Assembly: GCA_037957365.1 (NCBI GenBank)
Contig: JARHVA010005490.1
Coordinates: 277,501-341,500, forward strand
Source of the DNA: Torreya grandis
Taxonomy: Eukaryota; Streptophyta; Pinopsida; Cupressales; Taxaceae
Reading direction: 5' to 3'
DNA length: 64,000 nt
Made by a program: the position numbers and the translations under genes. The notes under the pieces were generated by a model. It had not been told where the DNA came from. It saw only the letters and a list, made by a program, of their open reading frames with translations, and ran no database searches. Every line of letters begins with the position of its first letter. The stretch's first letter is position 1. Below are positions 14,881 to 25,361 of the stretch, piece by piece.

Positions 14881-15464
14881 TACCACTAGAGAAAATAAAA
14901 AACCCCATCAAAACAAGAAGAGTGGGCATTTGTTTCAATTGAAAATGCATCCTTTACAATATAACCAATATTTTGATTTTTTTTTTTTTGACACTAACAC
15001 ATGACAAGATAACTAGACAACATATATTATGAACAATAACTTACAATTAACCTAAACCCGAAAAAACTAAAGACAACAATATTACACACATAAACGATTG
15101 ATGATACAAGATAGACAATAACATTTCATTCCTAAAAACAATATTAGAAAGGGAATTTAAAACTTTAAAATGTTGATAAACTAAAAAAACAATACATATG
15201 CGAAACTAAAGACAAACTAATACACTCCACACTACTATATACGCGTCCTACACCGATGAGATGATGAGATGATAAAACTAATAAAAGGACATAACATAAA
15301 AGACGAAAAACTTAATATACTACGAATTAATGGGAGACTGACATACATATGGAAAACCACGATAAACTATGGAATATCAGATATGAAAATCTACTTTTTA
15401 ACCCAAATACCTATGACTACGTAATACCTAATAAATGACAAGCAAACCCTAAAATTCCAATTAC
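14881..15464. other. AT-rich part of the outer element
   Basis: Contains a T-run near 14978-14991 and no recognisable coding sequence. Confidence 0.45.
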
Positions 15465-16250
15465 CTCTTAAGGTTGAACAAAACCGCGGGCTGGCGATGG
15501 AGGTTGTTTGGGCATAGTGGAGAAAATTGACAGTGAGGGAGGCGGTGGGAAGGAGAACATTGGCAATGAAGTGGCGGTTTGGAGGTGAAACCGAAGGAGG
15601 ATCCGTTGATATAAAGACGCTAGCCTGTAGAAACTGCCAAGGAGATGGATGAGAGTGCGTCGTATCTTGGAAGAAGCTCGTGGATCGAGCAAGACGAAGC
15701 TGGCAAGAGACAGCTGATGCTACTAGTGGTTGGAGTGGCTCCCAGGTGAGCTAACCGAGGCGATCCTTCCCAACTTAGAGGCCGCTCAAATGCCAAAATT
15801 GAACTAATGTAAAAGACCAAAGCCGAACTGTATGCAAAAGTATTGTGGAAGTCAACGTGAGCTGGATGCAGATCAGAGAGGATCTTGCTGTGAAACTAGT
15901 GGAAAGAAAGGTCGTCACAGATCTGAGATGGCTAGAGAGGTGTCAGCTGAGAAGAGGTTGCACATACGTGAAGGAGCCAAGGCCAAAGGCAGAGTTGAGA
16001 TTGGTTGGCGACTGGGTATAGACGTAGCGCATACTGCGGGAAAGTTCGTCGGAGGAGAAGAGCTCTTGGTCAGATGTTGACCGAGTGAATCAAATACAAA
16101 ACCGTCGGTGTCAATCTGGGCATGTTGAGAGATATCCGAGCTGGTTAGTGCATCGAGTCGAGCTGAGTGAAGATTCACCAGGACAGAGGAGATTATAGGG
16201 ACAAACTAGACGAGCTCGCCAAGGGTGCTACCAAATAGAGTCACCAAAAA
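15465..16250 (-). other. GC-rich block inside the outer element
   Basis: Base composition rises sharply above the AT-rich surroundings, with many CpG. Open frames exist on both strands (for example minus 15468-15692 and 15915-16178, plus 15832-16080), but none shows a recognisable domain. Minus-strand sequence at the left edge reads AAGAGGTAATT, which resembles a splice donor. The block could be a captured host-gene fragment (5' UTR/first-exon-like) or the element's own leader. I cannot decide. Confidence 0.4.
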
Positions 16251-16432
16251 TCATAAATGCTCGTGTGAGTGATTCATGATCCGAGATTAAAACCACAGAG
16301 TTAATGCACTAAGTTATTTCAATGGCGATTCATAGATTCATAGAGCCAAGTGAAACCAGATCAACCAAGGCAGAGTCGAGTCAATTAAGATGCCTTTCTG
16401 GCACCATGTCGCATATCCCACATATGGTGTAG
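16251..16432 (-). other. Outer element leader next to the nested insertion
   Basis: Non-coding. On the minus strand ATGGTGCCAGAAAGG (around 16393-16407) looks like a second, imperfect primer-site-like motif. The last bases, TGGTGTAG at 16425-16432, recur at 25910-25917 on the far side of A and B. Confidence 0.45.
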
Positions 16433-16984
16433 TGATTAATTTCTAAAACCCAACAACAGATTAATTCCACAATAAATTCACAGACATAAATCTGATTTAT
16501 AACGATTAATACAACTGGGTTAATTAACAACTAATAATAGCGGAAGCAAAAATAACAGTAAGCCAATACAAAAAGACAATAAAACCTGCAAATGTTGGAT
16601 CTTCTATTCAGCCTAACAGCCAACTTTTCTTTCGGAAATACAATGCATAAGTTTGCTACAGCAATCTTACTTTTATAGGAGAGCCTAGCTGCGTTACTTA
16701 ACGTGCAAGAAAATAAACTTTTCTTGCTACTTAGCGTGGAAGAAAAGAAACTTTTCTTGCTGCTTCACTTAGCGTGCAAGAAAAAGAAAGTTTTCTTGTT
16801 TTCTTTGGCTTTTTCCTTTTTACACATAAAATCACTCTAGGATTTATCTTATCCTTACAAACTCAGAAACATTCTAGAAACTATTGTTGCTGAAAATCCA
16901 ACTCGAATTGTTTTAAAGCATATCTAATCTTGAGTTGCTTTAAAACAATTCCACATTCCACCTTTCGAGCTACAAAAATCAACA
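16433..16984 (-). repeat. Element A 3' LTR
   Basis: 552 bp. On the minus strand it starts TGTTGATTTTTGTAGCTCG. It lacks about 38 bp (around AAACCCCAATGCGGGG) present in the 5' LTR of A. It contains three ~28-35 bp copies of a GCAAGAAAA...TTTTCTTGC hairpin motif at about 16700-16800. Confidence 0.93.
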
Positions 16985-17378
16985 CTCCCTCTTAGCGAGG
17001 AAGGTGTTCTGCACCACACCCAACTTGTCCCTGAAGAATTCAAACTTGCTCTTCATCAAGGCCTTCGTCAGGATATCTGCAATATGTTCATCCGTAGGAA
17101 TGTAATTGAGCTTCACTATCCCCTTCTCCACACAATCTCTGATGAAGTGATACTTGATCTCAATGTGATTTGACTTGTCGTGAAACATTAGATTCTCAAA
17201 GAGTTTGATACAACTCTGATTATCACAATAAATGACTATAGAATCTAGCTCCTGATTAAAGAACCCAGCTAGTAGTTTTCGAAGCTAGATAGCCTCACAC
17301 ATAGCCATACTGGCTGCCATATACTCAGCCTCTACAGAACTCAGTGCAACTGACTTCTATTTATTGCCGTACCAAGAG
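16979..17378 (-). pseudogene. Element A RNase H region
   Basis: The minus frame 17188-16979 encodes the C-terminal end of the polyprotein: FHDKSNHIEIKYHFIRDCVE, then TDEHIADILTKAL and the terminal LAKREC. The stop codon TGA overlaps the first bases of the 3' LTR. Upstream to about 17378 the RNase H core can be followed (an MAASMA-type alpha helix and the IYCDNQSCIKL region) but with breaks. RNase H removes template RNA during reverse transcription. The last section is well conserved against B (25150-25361). Confidence 0.85.
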
Positions 17379-18445
17379 AATGCTCCTCATCCCAAACTGA
17401 AACTACACCTTGAAGTGCTCTTTTGATCAGCTATATTACCTGCCCAATCTGCATCAATAAACCCCTTGAGCTTCACTCCATCCTGATGAACATACTTCAG
17501 ACCATAATCAACTGTGCCTTGGAGATATCTCAAAACATGATTCACAGCTATCCAGTGAACATGTTTAGGTTCCACCATAAACTGAATGAGTGAGTTCACT
17601 GCAAAACAAATGTCTGGCCTGGTGTTGACCAGATACATAAGAAAGCCTATCAACTATTTGTATAAAGTAGGGTCCACTGCCTCTAATCTCGAAGCATCAA
17701 TCTTCTTCCAGTTGGTCACAAGTGGTGTTGACATAGGCTTACAGATTTCCATCCTGAATTGCTTCAAGATATCAATTAATTACTTCCCTTGTCCATGGAA
17801 GATTTCTCCCTCTTTCTGCCACAACTCCAATCCCAAAAAGTAGTGCATCAACCCCAAGTCCTTCATCTCAAACTCTCCTGCAATATCCCACTTGCAGTGT
17901 GCTATGAGCTCTTCTGACCCTGTGAGAAATAGGTCGTCAACATATAACAACAATATGAGAAGTTTACCCTTCACCTGAACATATTATAGGTTCGAATCTG
18001 CCTCACTCTTGATGAATCCCACACTCTGCAAGTAACTATCACTATGTGAATACCACACCCTAGGAGCCTACTTGAGTCCATACAGTGCTCTTTTCAACCT
18101 GCATACATGAGAATCCCTCTCATGTGCTTCAAACCCTTCTGGTTGCTCTATGTAAATCTCTTCCTCAGTCACCCCCTTGAGGAAGGCCATCTTTACATCC
18201 ATCTGATGAATCATCTAACCCATCTGTGATGCTATAGAAATGATAGCTCTTATGGATGAGTACCTGGCTACTAGAGTGAAAGTCTCATCATAGTTGACTC
18301 CTTCCTTCTGTGAAAACCACTTAGCCACAAATCGAGCTTTGAACTTTTCCACACTACCATCTACAACATGCGTAATCTTATACAGCCATCTTCAGCCCAC
18401 CACAGACTTATCTTCTGGTCTTGGTACTACCTCCCACACACTATT
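17379..18445 (-). pseudogene. Element A reverse transcriptase region
   Basis: Minus-strand fragments show the copia RT in order: the start after the internal deletion (VWEVVPRPEDK near 18440-18400), the fingers/palm region, and then the catalytic LLLYVDDLFLTGS within 17974-17780 containing the YVDD active-site motif. The LMYLVNTRPDICFAVN connection region follows within 17653-17387. RT copies element RNA into cDNA. Several stops separate the pieces, so no functional enzyme could be made. Compare element B, 23866-24950. Confidence 0.9.
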
Positions 18446-18790
18446 CTTCATGAAATATATCCACGTCTTCTTCGAGAAATCATCAATGAAGGTAACATAA
18501 TACTCATAGCTATTCAAGGATGTTTTTGACATAGTTCCACACACATCTGAGTGTGCGAGATCAAAAATCCCTTTGAATCTAGTGTCACTGCTTGGAAAAT
18601 TGGTTTTGGCATATTTCCCAAGAGCACAACCCTTGCACACCTCATGTTATTTTGTCTTCATCTCAGGCAGCCCCATCACTATTTCCTTAATAATATTAAG
18701 TGCTCCATGGTGAAGGTGAGCCATCCTCTTATGCCACAATTCTCCTATCCCTTTACAGCCACTAACCAATGCATGTGCTAGCTCAAACTG
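18445..18790 (-). pseudogene. Element A truncated integrase N-terminus, fused to RT
   Basis: Minus 18640-18392 starts MCKGCALGKYAKTNF (the CxxC of the HHCC zinc-binding domain), passes the first catalytic region (AHSDVCG) and TFIDDFSKKTW, reaches IYFMKN, then jumps directly to the RT-side sequence SVWEV. In B the same MKN is followed by more than 300 further residues. The fusion point coincides with CATGAAGAA, which occurs at both breakpoints in B (about 22936-22944 and 23889-23897). The deletion removes the second and third catalytic residues of integrase, so A could not integrate using its own enzyme. The fusion is in frame. Confidence 0.9.
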
Positions 18791-19330
18791 TAATCAAAAC
18801 AATCTGCCATGCCTGAAAGCAATCACTTTTGCAATCTTGGAATCTTTGGGATGAATATAGACTTTTCCCTTCTCAAAGGTCATGATGTAACCCTTGTCTT
18901 CCAAGGCAGAAATTGAGATTAAATTCTTTGTCATGCCAGGGACATACAACACATCCTCCACCAACAAATGTTTGCTAGACTCCCTCTGAAACATGACAGT
19001 GCCAATGCCAGTTGCATGGTACTTGGCATTATCTCTGAGCTCAATATAGAAATCCAGCTTCTTCTCCTCCAAATTGGTGAAACATTCTTTGACTCCCGTC
19101 ATGTGGCGAGAAGCCCCACTGTCAATATACCATACTCTGTTGGCACTTGACCTTGAGAGACAGGTAATGAGTGAAAACACATTCTCAAATTTTGATGCAA
19201 ACTCATGCACCTCTACTGTAGCAGTAAATTGCTTCTTTTGCTTGTCCTTATTTTTCTTATTCAGACATTGACTGGCATAGTGACCCATCTGATGGCAGCA
19301 AAAACATTTAATCTTGCTTAGATATTTCTT
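18791..19330 (-). pseudogene. Element A zinc knuckle and protease
   Basis: Part of a 248-residue open stretch (19540-18794). The nucleocapsid knuckle CFCCHQMGHYASQC near 19260-19302 fits CX2CX4HX4C and is intact here, whereas B has lost one cysteine. The aspartic protease active site WYIDSGASRHMTG follows near 19130-19090 and would cleave the polyprotein in the particle. After it come LVEDVLYVPGMTKNLIS, a typical copia protease-to-integrase segment. The longest undamaged part of A. Confidence 0.92.
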
Positions 19331-20017
19331 CTTCCCACTCTTGGAAGAAGAACCTTCCGATTGGTCTTTATTGGACTTCTTCTTACCCTTGCTTGCAAGA
19401 GCAAGATTTTCTTCATCTTGACCCTTCTTTGTCTGATCTCCCCGATGAGCACCTTCATGGATCTCCTCTTGAACAAAATCATCCCAAAGTCTTATCCAAT
19501 CAGGTAGCCAATCTCTGCCAACAACACACTTGACAAACACTTCTCAGTGCTTTGAAAAACCATTCAAGGCTATACGCACCAACTCATCTTCTATAATCTT
19601 CTCTCCAATAGCAATAAGCTCATCCCTAACTTGTGTCAGCTTGGACAAGTAAGAGGTCACACTCTCGCCTTTGGACATCTTGGTATTATGCAATTTGTCC
19701 TTGAGCATCATCTTATGACTCTGATAGTCACTCTGATAAATTTTTGTGAGCGAATCCCACATCTCCTTGGCGGTGTCTTTCCCCGATAAATGAGGAATTA
19801 AATGATCTCTTACTCCATCCAGGATAATCCTCTGAGCCTTAGCCTCTTTAACTTCATGTGAATCTAAGGCAAAAAGATCATTTGTTGGTGGAGTCACTTC
19901 TGTGCTAGCATAGATCCATAGCATGTTCTCCTTCAGAACAGATGTAATCCAAACCTTCCACTGCAAGAATTTAGACACACCCTCGAGCCTGTCCTCATAT
20001 CAAACGCTAGTTGCCAT
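19331..20017 (-). pseudogene. Element A gag
   Basis: The ATG at 20017-20015 begins MATSV, but codon 6 is already a stop (TGA where B has CGA). The capsid-type UBN2/Retrotran_gag2-like region follows: KFLQWKVWITSVLKENMLWI, RIILDGVRDHLIPHLSGKD, MWDSLTKIYQS and MSKGESVTSYLSKLTQVRD, down to GFSKH. There another stop (TGA) occurs at the same codon where B has TAG. Gag would form the virus-like particle. The continuation runs through a lysine-rich linker into the zinc knuckle. About 90% identical to B gag by eye. Confidence 0.92.
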
Positions 20018-20104
20018 AGCCACAAAAGGAATTGAGGATGAAAAGAACCTGATTTTTTTTCTTGAAATCTACGTTATAAATCTTGGTTTCATATTTAGAT
20101 TTTA

Positions 20105-20118
20105 GAGCTCTGATAGCA
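20105..20118 (-). other. Element A primer binding site
   Basis: Minus-strand TGCTATCAGAGCTC immediately after the 5' LTR end AACA. One mismatch (C for G at position 3) from the tRNA-Met type site TGGTATCAGAGC. Confidence 0.9.
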
Positions 20119-20709
20119 TGTTAGTTTCTAAAACCCAGCAACAGATTAATTCCACAATAAATTCATAAACATAAATCTGATTTATAATGATTAATACAAC
20201 TGGGTTAATTAACAACTAATAACAGTAGAAGCAAAAACAATAATAAGCCTATACAAAAAGACAATAACAAAGATATTCCCAGGAAACCCCAATGCGGGGA
20301 AAACCCTGCAGATGTTGGATCTTCTATTCAGCCTAGCAGCCAACTTTCCTTTGGAAAATACAATGCATAAGTTTGCTACCTCAATCTTACTTTTATAGGA
20401 GAGCCTAGTTGCTTTACTTAGCATGCAAGAAAAGAAACTTTTCTTGCTACTTTACTTATCGTGCAAGAAAAGAAACTTTTCTTGTTGCTTTACTTAGCGT
20501 GCAAGAAAAAGAAACTTTTCTTGCTTTCATTGGCTTTTTCCTTTTTACGCATAAAATCACTCTAGGATTTATCTTATCCTTACAAACTCAGAAACATTTT
20601 AGAAACTACTGTTGCTGAAAATCCAACTTGAATTATTTTAAAGCATATCTAATCTTGAGTTGCTTTAAAACAATTCCACATTCCACCTTTCGATCTACAA
20701 AAATCAGCA
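20119..20709 (-). repeat. Element A 5' LTR
   Basis: 591 bp. Its minus-strand start (TGCTGATTTTTGTAG, ending at plus 20709) is separated by only three bases (CTC) from the start of the 5' LTR of B. It holds three copies of the GCAAGAAAAG...TTTTCTTG motif at 20425-20525. A TATAAAAG box reads on the minus strand at 20390-20397. Confidence 0.93.
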
Positions 20710-20712
20710 CTC

Positions 20713-21286
20713 TATTGATTTTTTTTAGCTCGAAAGGTGGAATGTGGAATTGTTGTAAAGCAACTCAAGATTAGATATGCTTTAAAATAATTCGAGTTAG
20801 ATTTTCAGCATTAGTAGTTTCTAAAATGTTTCTGAGTTTGTAAGGATGAGATAAATCCTAGTGTGATTTTATGTGTAAAAATAGAAAATCCAAAGAAATC
20901 AAGGAAAGTTTCTTTTTCTTGCATGCTAAGGAAAGCTTCTTTTTCTTACATGCTAAGGAAAGCTTCTTTTTCTTGCACGCTAAGTAAAGCAGCTAGGCTC
21001 TCTATAAAAGTAAGATTGTTGTAGCAAACTCATACATTGCATTTTTGCAAAAGAGAAGTTTGCTGTTAGGCTGAATAGAAGATCCAACATTTGCAGGTTT
21101 TTCCCCTCATTGGGGTTTCCTGGGTATATCTGTGTTATTGTCTTTTTTTTGTATTGGCTTATTGTTATTTTTGTTTCTACTGTCATTAGTTGTTAATTAA
21201 CCTAGTTGTATTAATCATTATAAATCATATCTATGTCTATGAATTTATTGTGGAATTAATCTATTGCTAGGTTATTGAAATTAACA
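20713..21286 (+). repeat. Element B 5' LTR
   Basis: 574 bp. Starts TATTGATTTTTTTTAGCTCG (the first dinucleotide is TA instead of TG) and ends ATTAACA. It contains three copies of an AAGGAAAG(T/C)TTCTTTTTCTT motif around 20900-20990, against two in the 3' LTR. Confidence 0.93.
21003..21010 (+). promoter_or_regulatory. TATA box of element B 5' LTR
   Basis: TATAAAAG, preceded by CTC, follows the repeated AAGCTTCTTTTTCTT motifs. The same box lies at the equivalent place in the 3' LTR (25619-25626). Transcription of the element would start a short way downstream. Confidence 0.65.
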
Positions 21287-21300
21287 TGGTATTAGAGCTC
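21287..21300 (+). other. Element B primer binding site
   Basis: TGGTATTAGAGCTC directly after the LTR end AACA. One mismatch from TGGTATCAGAGC (initiator tRNA-Met type). Confidence 0.92.
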
Positions 21301-21371
21301 TAAACTCAGAATACGAAGCCAACATTTGTAACACAAATTACAGGAAAAAAAACCTCAGTTCTTTTGTGGCT

Positions 21372-22180
21372 ATGGCAACCAGCGTTCGATATGAGGATAG
21401 GCTCGAGGGTGTGTCTAAATTCTTGCAGTGGAAGGTTCAGATTACATATGTTCTCAAGGAGAACAGGCTGTGGATCTATGCTAGCACAGAAGTGACTCCA
21501 CCAAAAAATGATCCTATTGCCTTAGATTCACATGAAGCTAAAGAGGCCAAGGCTCAGAGGATTATCCTGGATGGAGTAAGAGATCATTTAATTCCTCATT
21601 TATCAGGGAAAGACACCGCTAAGGAGATGTGGGATTCACTCACAAAACTTTATCAGAGCGACTATCAGAGTCGTAAGATGATGCTCAAGGACAAATTGTA
21701 TAATACCAAGATGTCCAAAGGTGAGAGTGTGACCTCTTAGTTGTCCAAGCTGACACAAGTAAGGAATGAGCTTACTGTTATTGGAGAGACGATTATAGAA
21801 GATGAGTTGGTGCATATAGCCTTGCATGGTTTTTCAAAGCACTAGGAAGTGTTTGTCAAGTGTGTTCTTGGTAGAGATCGGATACCTGGTTGGGCAAGAC
21901 TTTGGGATGATTTTGTTTAAGAGGAGATCCGTGAAGGTGCTCATCAGGGAGATCAGACAAAGAAGGGTCAAGATGATGAAAATCTTGCTCTTGTAAGCAA
22001 GGGTAAGAAGATGTCCAATAAAGAGCAATTGGAAGGTTCTTCTTCCAGGAGTGGGAAGAAGAAAGATCTGAGCAAGATTAAATGTTTTTGCTACCATCAA
22101 ATGGGTCACTATGCCAGTCAATGTCTGAATAAGAAAAATAAGGATAAGCAAAAGAAGCAATTTGCTGCTATAGCAGAGGT
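21372..22180 (+). pseudogene. Element B gag and zinc knuckle
   Basis: The first true ATG is at 21372 (the GTG six bases upstream is not needed). MATSVRYEDRLEGVSKFLQW leads into the capsid-like region shared with A. Stops: TAG at 21738 (after SVTS), TAG at 21843 (after GFSKH, the codon that is TGA in A), TAA near 21918. The frame is otherwise continuous into a lysine-rich linker and the knuckle at about 22085-22130, CFCYHQMGHYASQC, where the second cysteine of the CX2CX4HX4C motif has become tyrosine. Gag packages element RNA; this copy could not. Confidence 0.93.
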
Positions 22181-22600
22181 GGACGAGTTTGCTTCAAAAT
22201 TTGAGAATGAGTTTTCACTCATTGCCTGTCTCCGAAGTTCAAGTGCCAACAGAGTATGCTATATTGACAGTGGAGCTTCTCGCCACATGATGAGAGTCAA
22301 TGAATGTTTCACCAAGTTGGAGGAGAAGAAGCTGGATTTCTATATTGAGCTCAGAGATAATGCCAAGTACCATGCAACTGGTATTGGCACCGTTAAGTTT
22401 CAGAGGGAGTCTGGCAAACCTTTGTTGGTGGAGGATGTGTTGTATGTCCCTGGCATGACAAAGAATTTAATTTCAATTTTTTCCTTGGAAGACAAGGGTT
22501 ACATCGTGACCTTTGAGAGGGGAAAAGTCTATATTCATCCCAAAGATTCCAAGATTGAAAAAGTGATTGGTGTTAGGTATGGTAGCCTGTTTCAATTATA
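22181..22600 (+). pseudogene. Element B protease
   Basis: The open stretch 22011-22601 carries the aspartic protease signature CYIDSGASRHMMRV with the catalytic D-S-G near 22265-22273. It continues through ELRDNAKYHATGIGTVKF and LLVEDVLYVPGMTKNLIS to a stop (TAG, 22599). The active-site triplet is intact although the domain is cut off by the stop. Confidence 0.92.
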
Positions 22601-23470
22601 GTTTGAGCCAGCACATGCGTTGGTTAGTAGTTGTAAAGGGATAGGAAAATTGTGGCACAGGAGAATGGCTCACCTTCACCATGGAGCACTTAATATTCTT
22701 AATGAAATAGTGATGCGGCTGCCTTAGATGAAGACAAAATAGCATGAGGTGTGCAAGGGTTGTGCTCTTGGGAAATATGCCAAAACCAATTTTTCAAGCA
22801 ACGACACTAGATTCAAAGGGATTTTGGATCTCGTACACTTAGATGTGTGTGGACTTATGTTAACAACATCCTTAACTGGATATGAGTATTATTTTACGTT
22901 CATTGATGATTTCTCTAGGAAGACGTGGATATATTTCATGAAGAATAAAGATGAGGTCTTCAGTAGGTTCAAAGAGTTTAGGGCTCTCGTGGAGAACCAA
23001 ACTAGGAAGAAGATCATGATACTAAGGTCTAATAATGGAGGTGAGTATACATCAAATGCCTTCAAATATTTTTGTGCTCATGAAGGTATCAAGAAAGAGT
23101 TGACAGTTCCGTACAACCCTCAACAAAATGGGGTTGTTGAATGAAAGAATAGAGCTATCATTCGAGTAGCCAAGGCCATGATTCATGATCAAGATCCGCC
23201 TTGGTTCTTATGGGTAGAAGCTTGCAACACAGCTGTGTATTTGCAAAATAGGAGCCCTCACAAAGTGTTGGGCAAATTGACTCCAGAAGAGGCGTTCAAT
23301 GGTAAGAAACCAGATTTGGGGCACATTCACATCTTTGGATGTCTTGTGTATTGTCACATTCCTGATGAGAAGAGAACCAAGTTGGAACCTACTGCAGAGA
23401 AGGGTATCCTTGTTGGGTACAATGAAACTTCTAAGGCTTATCAGCTTTATATTCTTTGCTGTAAAAAAAA
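22601..23470 (+). pseudogene. Element B integrase
   Basis: The HHCC zinc-binding domain is visible as WHRRMAHLHHGALN and CKGCALGKYAK, with stops between. The catalytic core begins at HLDVCG (first Asp near 22842). The second catalytic position reads RSNNGGEY, asparagine instead of the usual aspartate, and the third is PYNPQQNGVVE (glutamate near 23139), directly followed by a TGA stop. After it come VYLQNRSPHKVLGKLTPEEA and FGCLVYCHIPDEKR. Integrase inserts cDNA into the genome. The D-to-N change alone would inactivate it. Confidence 0.92.
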
Positions 23471-24130
23471 TAGTGGTTTGGAGAGATGTGAAGTTTGAGG
23501 AAGAGAGGGCTCTTTAGAAGTTAAGTAACTTGATGAATGAGGAGGAACAAACATCCACAGTTGAGGCAGCACAAATTCCTCAAACTTCAGTCATGGAAGC
23601 TAGAGAGCAGAACAAGCAGGATGATCAGATAGAGGAACAAATAATTCCTCAGCCCCAGATTCCTATTAGAGAGAAGAGGAAAAATAGGGCAGCTGAGCAA
23701 ATATTAGGAGAGGCTCAAGAATATGTAGGTGATGCTAAAGATTCAGTCAGACAAAGAAGGGCTCCCAGATGTTATTCAGATTATGTGGCACTTATGAGTG
23801 AATTAATTGAAGTAGAGCCTTCTAGCTTTCAAGAGGCATCCAAGCACCAAGTATGAAGAGATGCCATGGTGGAAGAGTATTCTTCCATCATGAAGAACTG
23901 TGTGTGGGAGGTACTACCAAGACCAGAAGATAAGTTTGTGGTGGGCTCGAGATGGATGTATAAGATTAAGCATGCTGCAGATGGTAGTGTGGAAAAGTTC
24001 AAAGCTTGGTTTGTGGCTAAGGGGTTTTCACAAAAGGAAGGAGTCGACTATGATGAGACTTTCGCTCTAGTAGCTAGGTACTCATCCATAAGAGCTATCA
24101 TTTCTATAGTAGCACAGATGGGTTGGAGAT
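23470..24130 (+). pseudogene. Element B integrase-RT linker and RT start, frameshifted
   Basis: An A-run at 23464-23471 shifts the frame by +1. The frame then continues through an acidic linker (MNEEEQTSTVEAAQIPQTS) and the RT start (CVWEVLPRPEDKFVVGSRWM, FKAWFVAKGFSQKEGVDYDE) to about 24120. There a compensating shift restores the original frame. A TGA near 23854 interrupts the shifted frame. The linker contains a run of polar residues and no known domain. Confidence 0.85.
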
Positions 24131-24960
24131 TAATCAAATGGATATAAAGACGTCCTTCCTCAACGGGGTGATTGAGGAAGAGATTTACATAGAGCAACCA
24201 AAAGGTTTTGAAGCACATGAGAGGGATTCTCATGTATGCAGGTTGAAAAGAGCACTGTATGGACTCAAGCAGGCTCCTAGGGCGTGGTATTCATGTATTG
24301 ATAGTTACTTACAGAGTGTGGGATTCATCAAGAGTGAGGTAGATTCGAACCTGTACTATGTTCAGGTGAAGGTTAAACTTCTCATATTATTGTTATATGT
24401 TGACGACCTATTTCTCACAGGGTCAGAGGAGCTCATAGCACACTGTAAGCAGGATCTTATAGGAGAGTTTGAGATGAAGGACATGGTGTTGATGCACTCC
24501 TTTCTGGGATTGGAGTTGTGCCAGAAAGAGGGATAAATCTTCCTTGGACAAGGGAAGTACTTAATTGATGTCTTGAAGCGATTTTGGATGGAAAACTATA
24601 AGCCTATGTCAACACCATGTATGACCAACTAGAACAAGATTGATGCTTCTAGATCGGAGGCAATGGACCCTACTTTATATAGACAGTCGATAGGCTCTCT
24701 TATGTATCTGGTCAACACCAGGCCAGACATTTGTTTTGTAATGAAATCACTTAGTCAGTTTATGGTGGAACCTAAACGTGTTCACTGGATAGCTACGAAG
24801 CATGTTTTGAGATATCTCCAAGGCACAGTTGATTATGGGCTGAAGTATGTTCAGTAGGATGGAGTGAAGCTCAAGGGTATTACTGATGTAGATTGGGCAG
24901 ACAGTACAGCTGATCGAAAGATCACTTCAGGGTGGAGTTTTAGTTTGGGATAAAGAGCAG
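24123..24960 (+). pseudogene. Element B reverse transcriptase
   Basis: MDIKTSFLNGVIEEEIYIEQ (first catalytic Asp in MDIKT), CRLKRALYGLKQAPRAWY, and the active site LLILLLYVDDLFLTGS with YVDD near 24393-24407. Then SIGSLMYLVNTRPDICFVMK and HVLRYLQGTVDYGLKYVQ. The domain order and catalytic motifs are complete. Stops occur after the QKEG segment (about 24535) and after YGLKYVQ (24855). Confidence 0.93.
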
Positions 24961-25361
24961 TCTCTTGGTACAACAGGAAACAAAAGTTAGTTGTACTGAG
25001 TCTTGCAGAGGATGAGTATATGGCAGCCAGTATGGCTACATGTGAGGCTATCTGGCTTCAGAAACTTCTAGCTGGGCTCTTTAATTAAGAGCTGGATCAT
25101 ATAGTCATTTATTGTGATAATCAGAGTTGTATCAAATTCTCTTAGAATCCAGAGTTTCATGACAAGTCAAAGCACATTGAGATTAAGTATCACTTCATTA
25201 GAGATTGTGTGGAGAAGGGGATAGTGAAGCTCAATCACACTCCTACAGACGAACAAATTTTAGATATCCTGACAAAGGCCTTGATGAAGAGCAAGTTTGA
25301 ATTCTTCAGGGATAAGTTGGGTGTGGTGCAGAACACCTTCCTTGCTAAGAGGGAGTGTTGA
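24961..25361 (+). pseudogene. Element B RNase H and C-terminus
   Basis: VSWYNRKQKLVVLSLAEDEY, MAASMATCEAIWLQKLLAGL, IVIYCDNQSCIKFS and HDKSKHIEIKYHFIRDCVEK, ending LAKREC with the TGA overlapping the 3' LTR start. Two in-frame stops (in LFN*ELD near 25086 and KFS*NPEF near 25143) break it. Confidence 0.9.

Larger units (their letters stand above)
16433..20709 (-). mobile_element. Copia element A (minus), internally deleted
   Basis: LTRs at 16433-16984 and 20119-20709 flank a gag-pol frame (20017 to 16979). PBS GAGCTCTGATAGCA (plus) is at 20105-20118, and a polypurine tract sits next to the 3' LTR. It is about 950 bp shorter inside than the sister element B because the catalytic part of integrase is missing. 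Its 5' LTR is 3 bp from the 5' LTR of B, in opposite orientation. No 5-bp target duplication surrounds A alone. Confidence 0.93.

Noticed and set aside
15468..16178. Open frames on both strands in the GC-rich block as a host gene
   Set aside because: Open frames of 70-90 codons are expected by chance at higher GC, and none shows a domain; kept only as a GC-rich block.
16979..25361. An active autonomous copia element
   Set aside because: Both A and B have several stops; A lacks the integrase core, B has frameshifts and an integrase active-site change.
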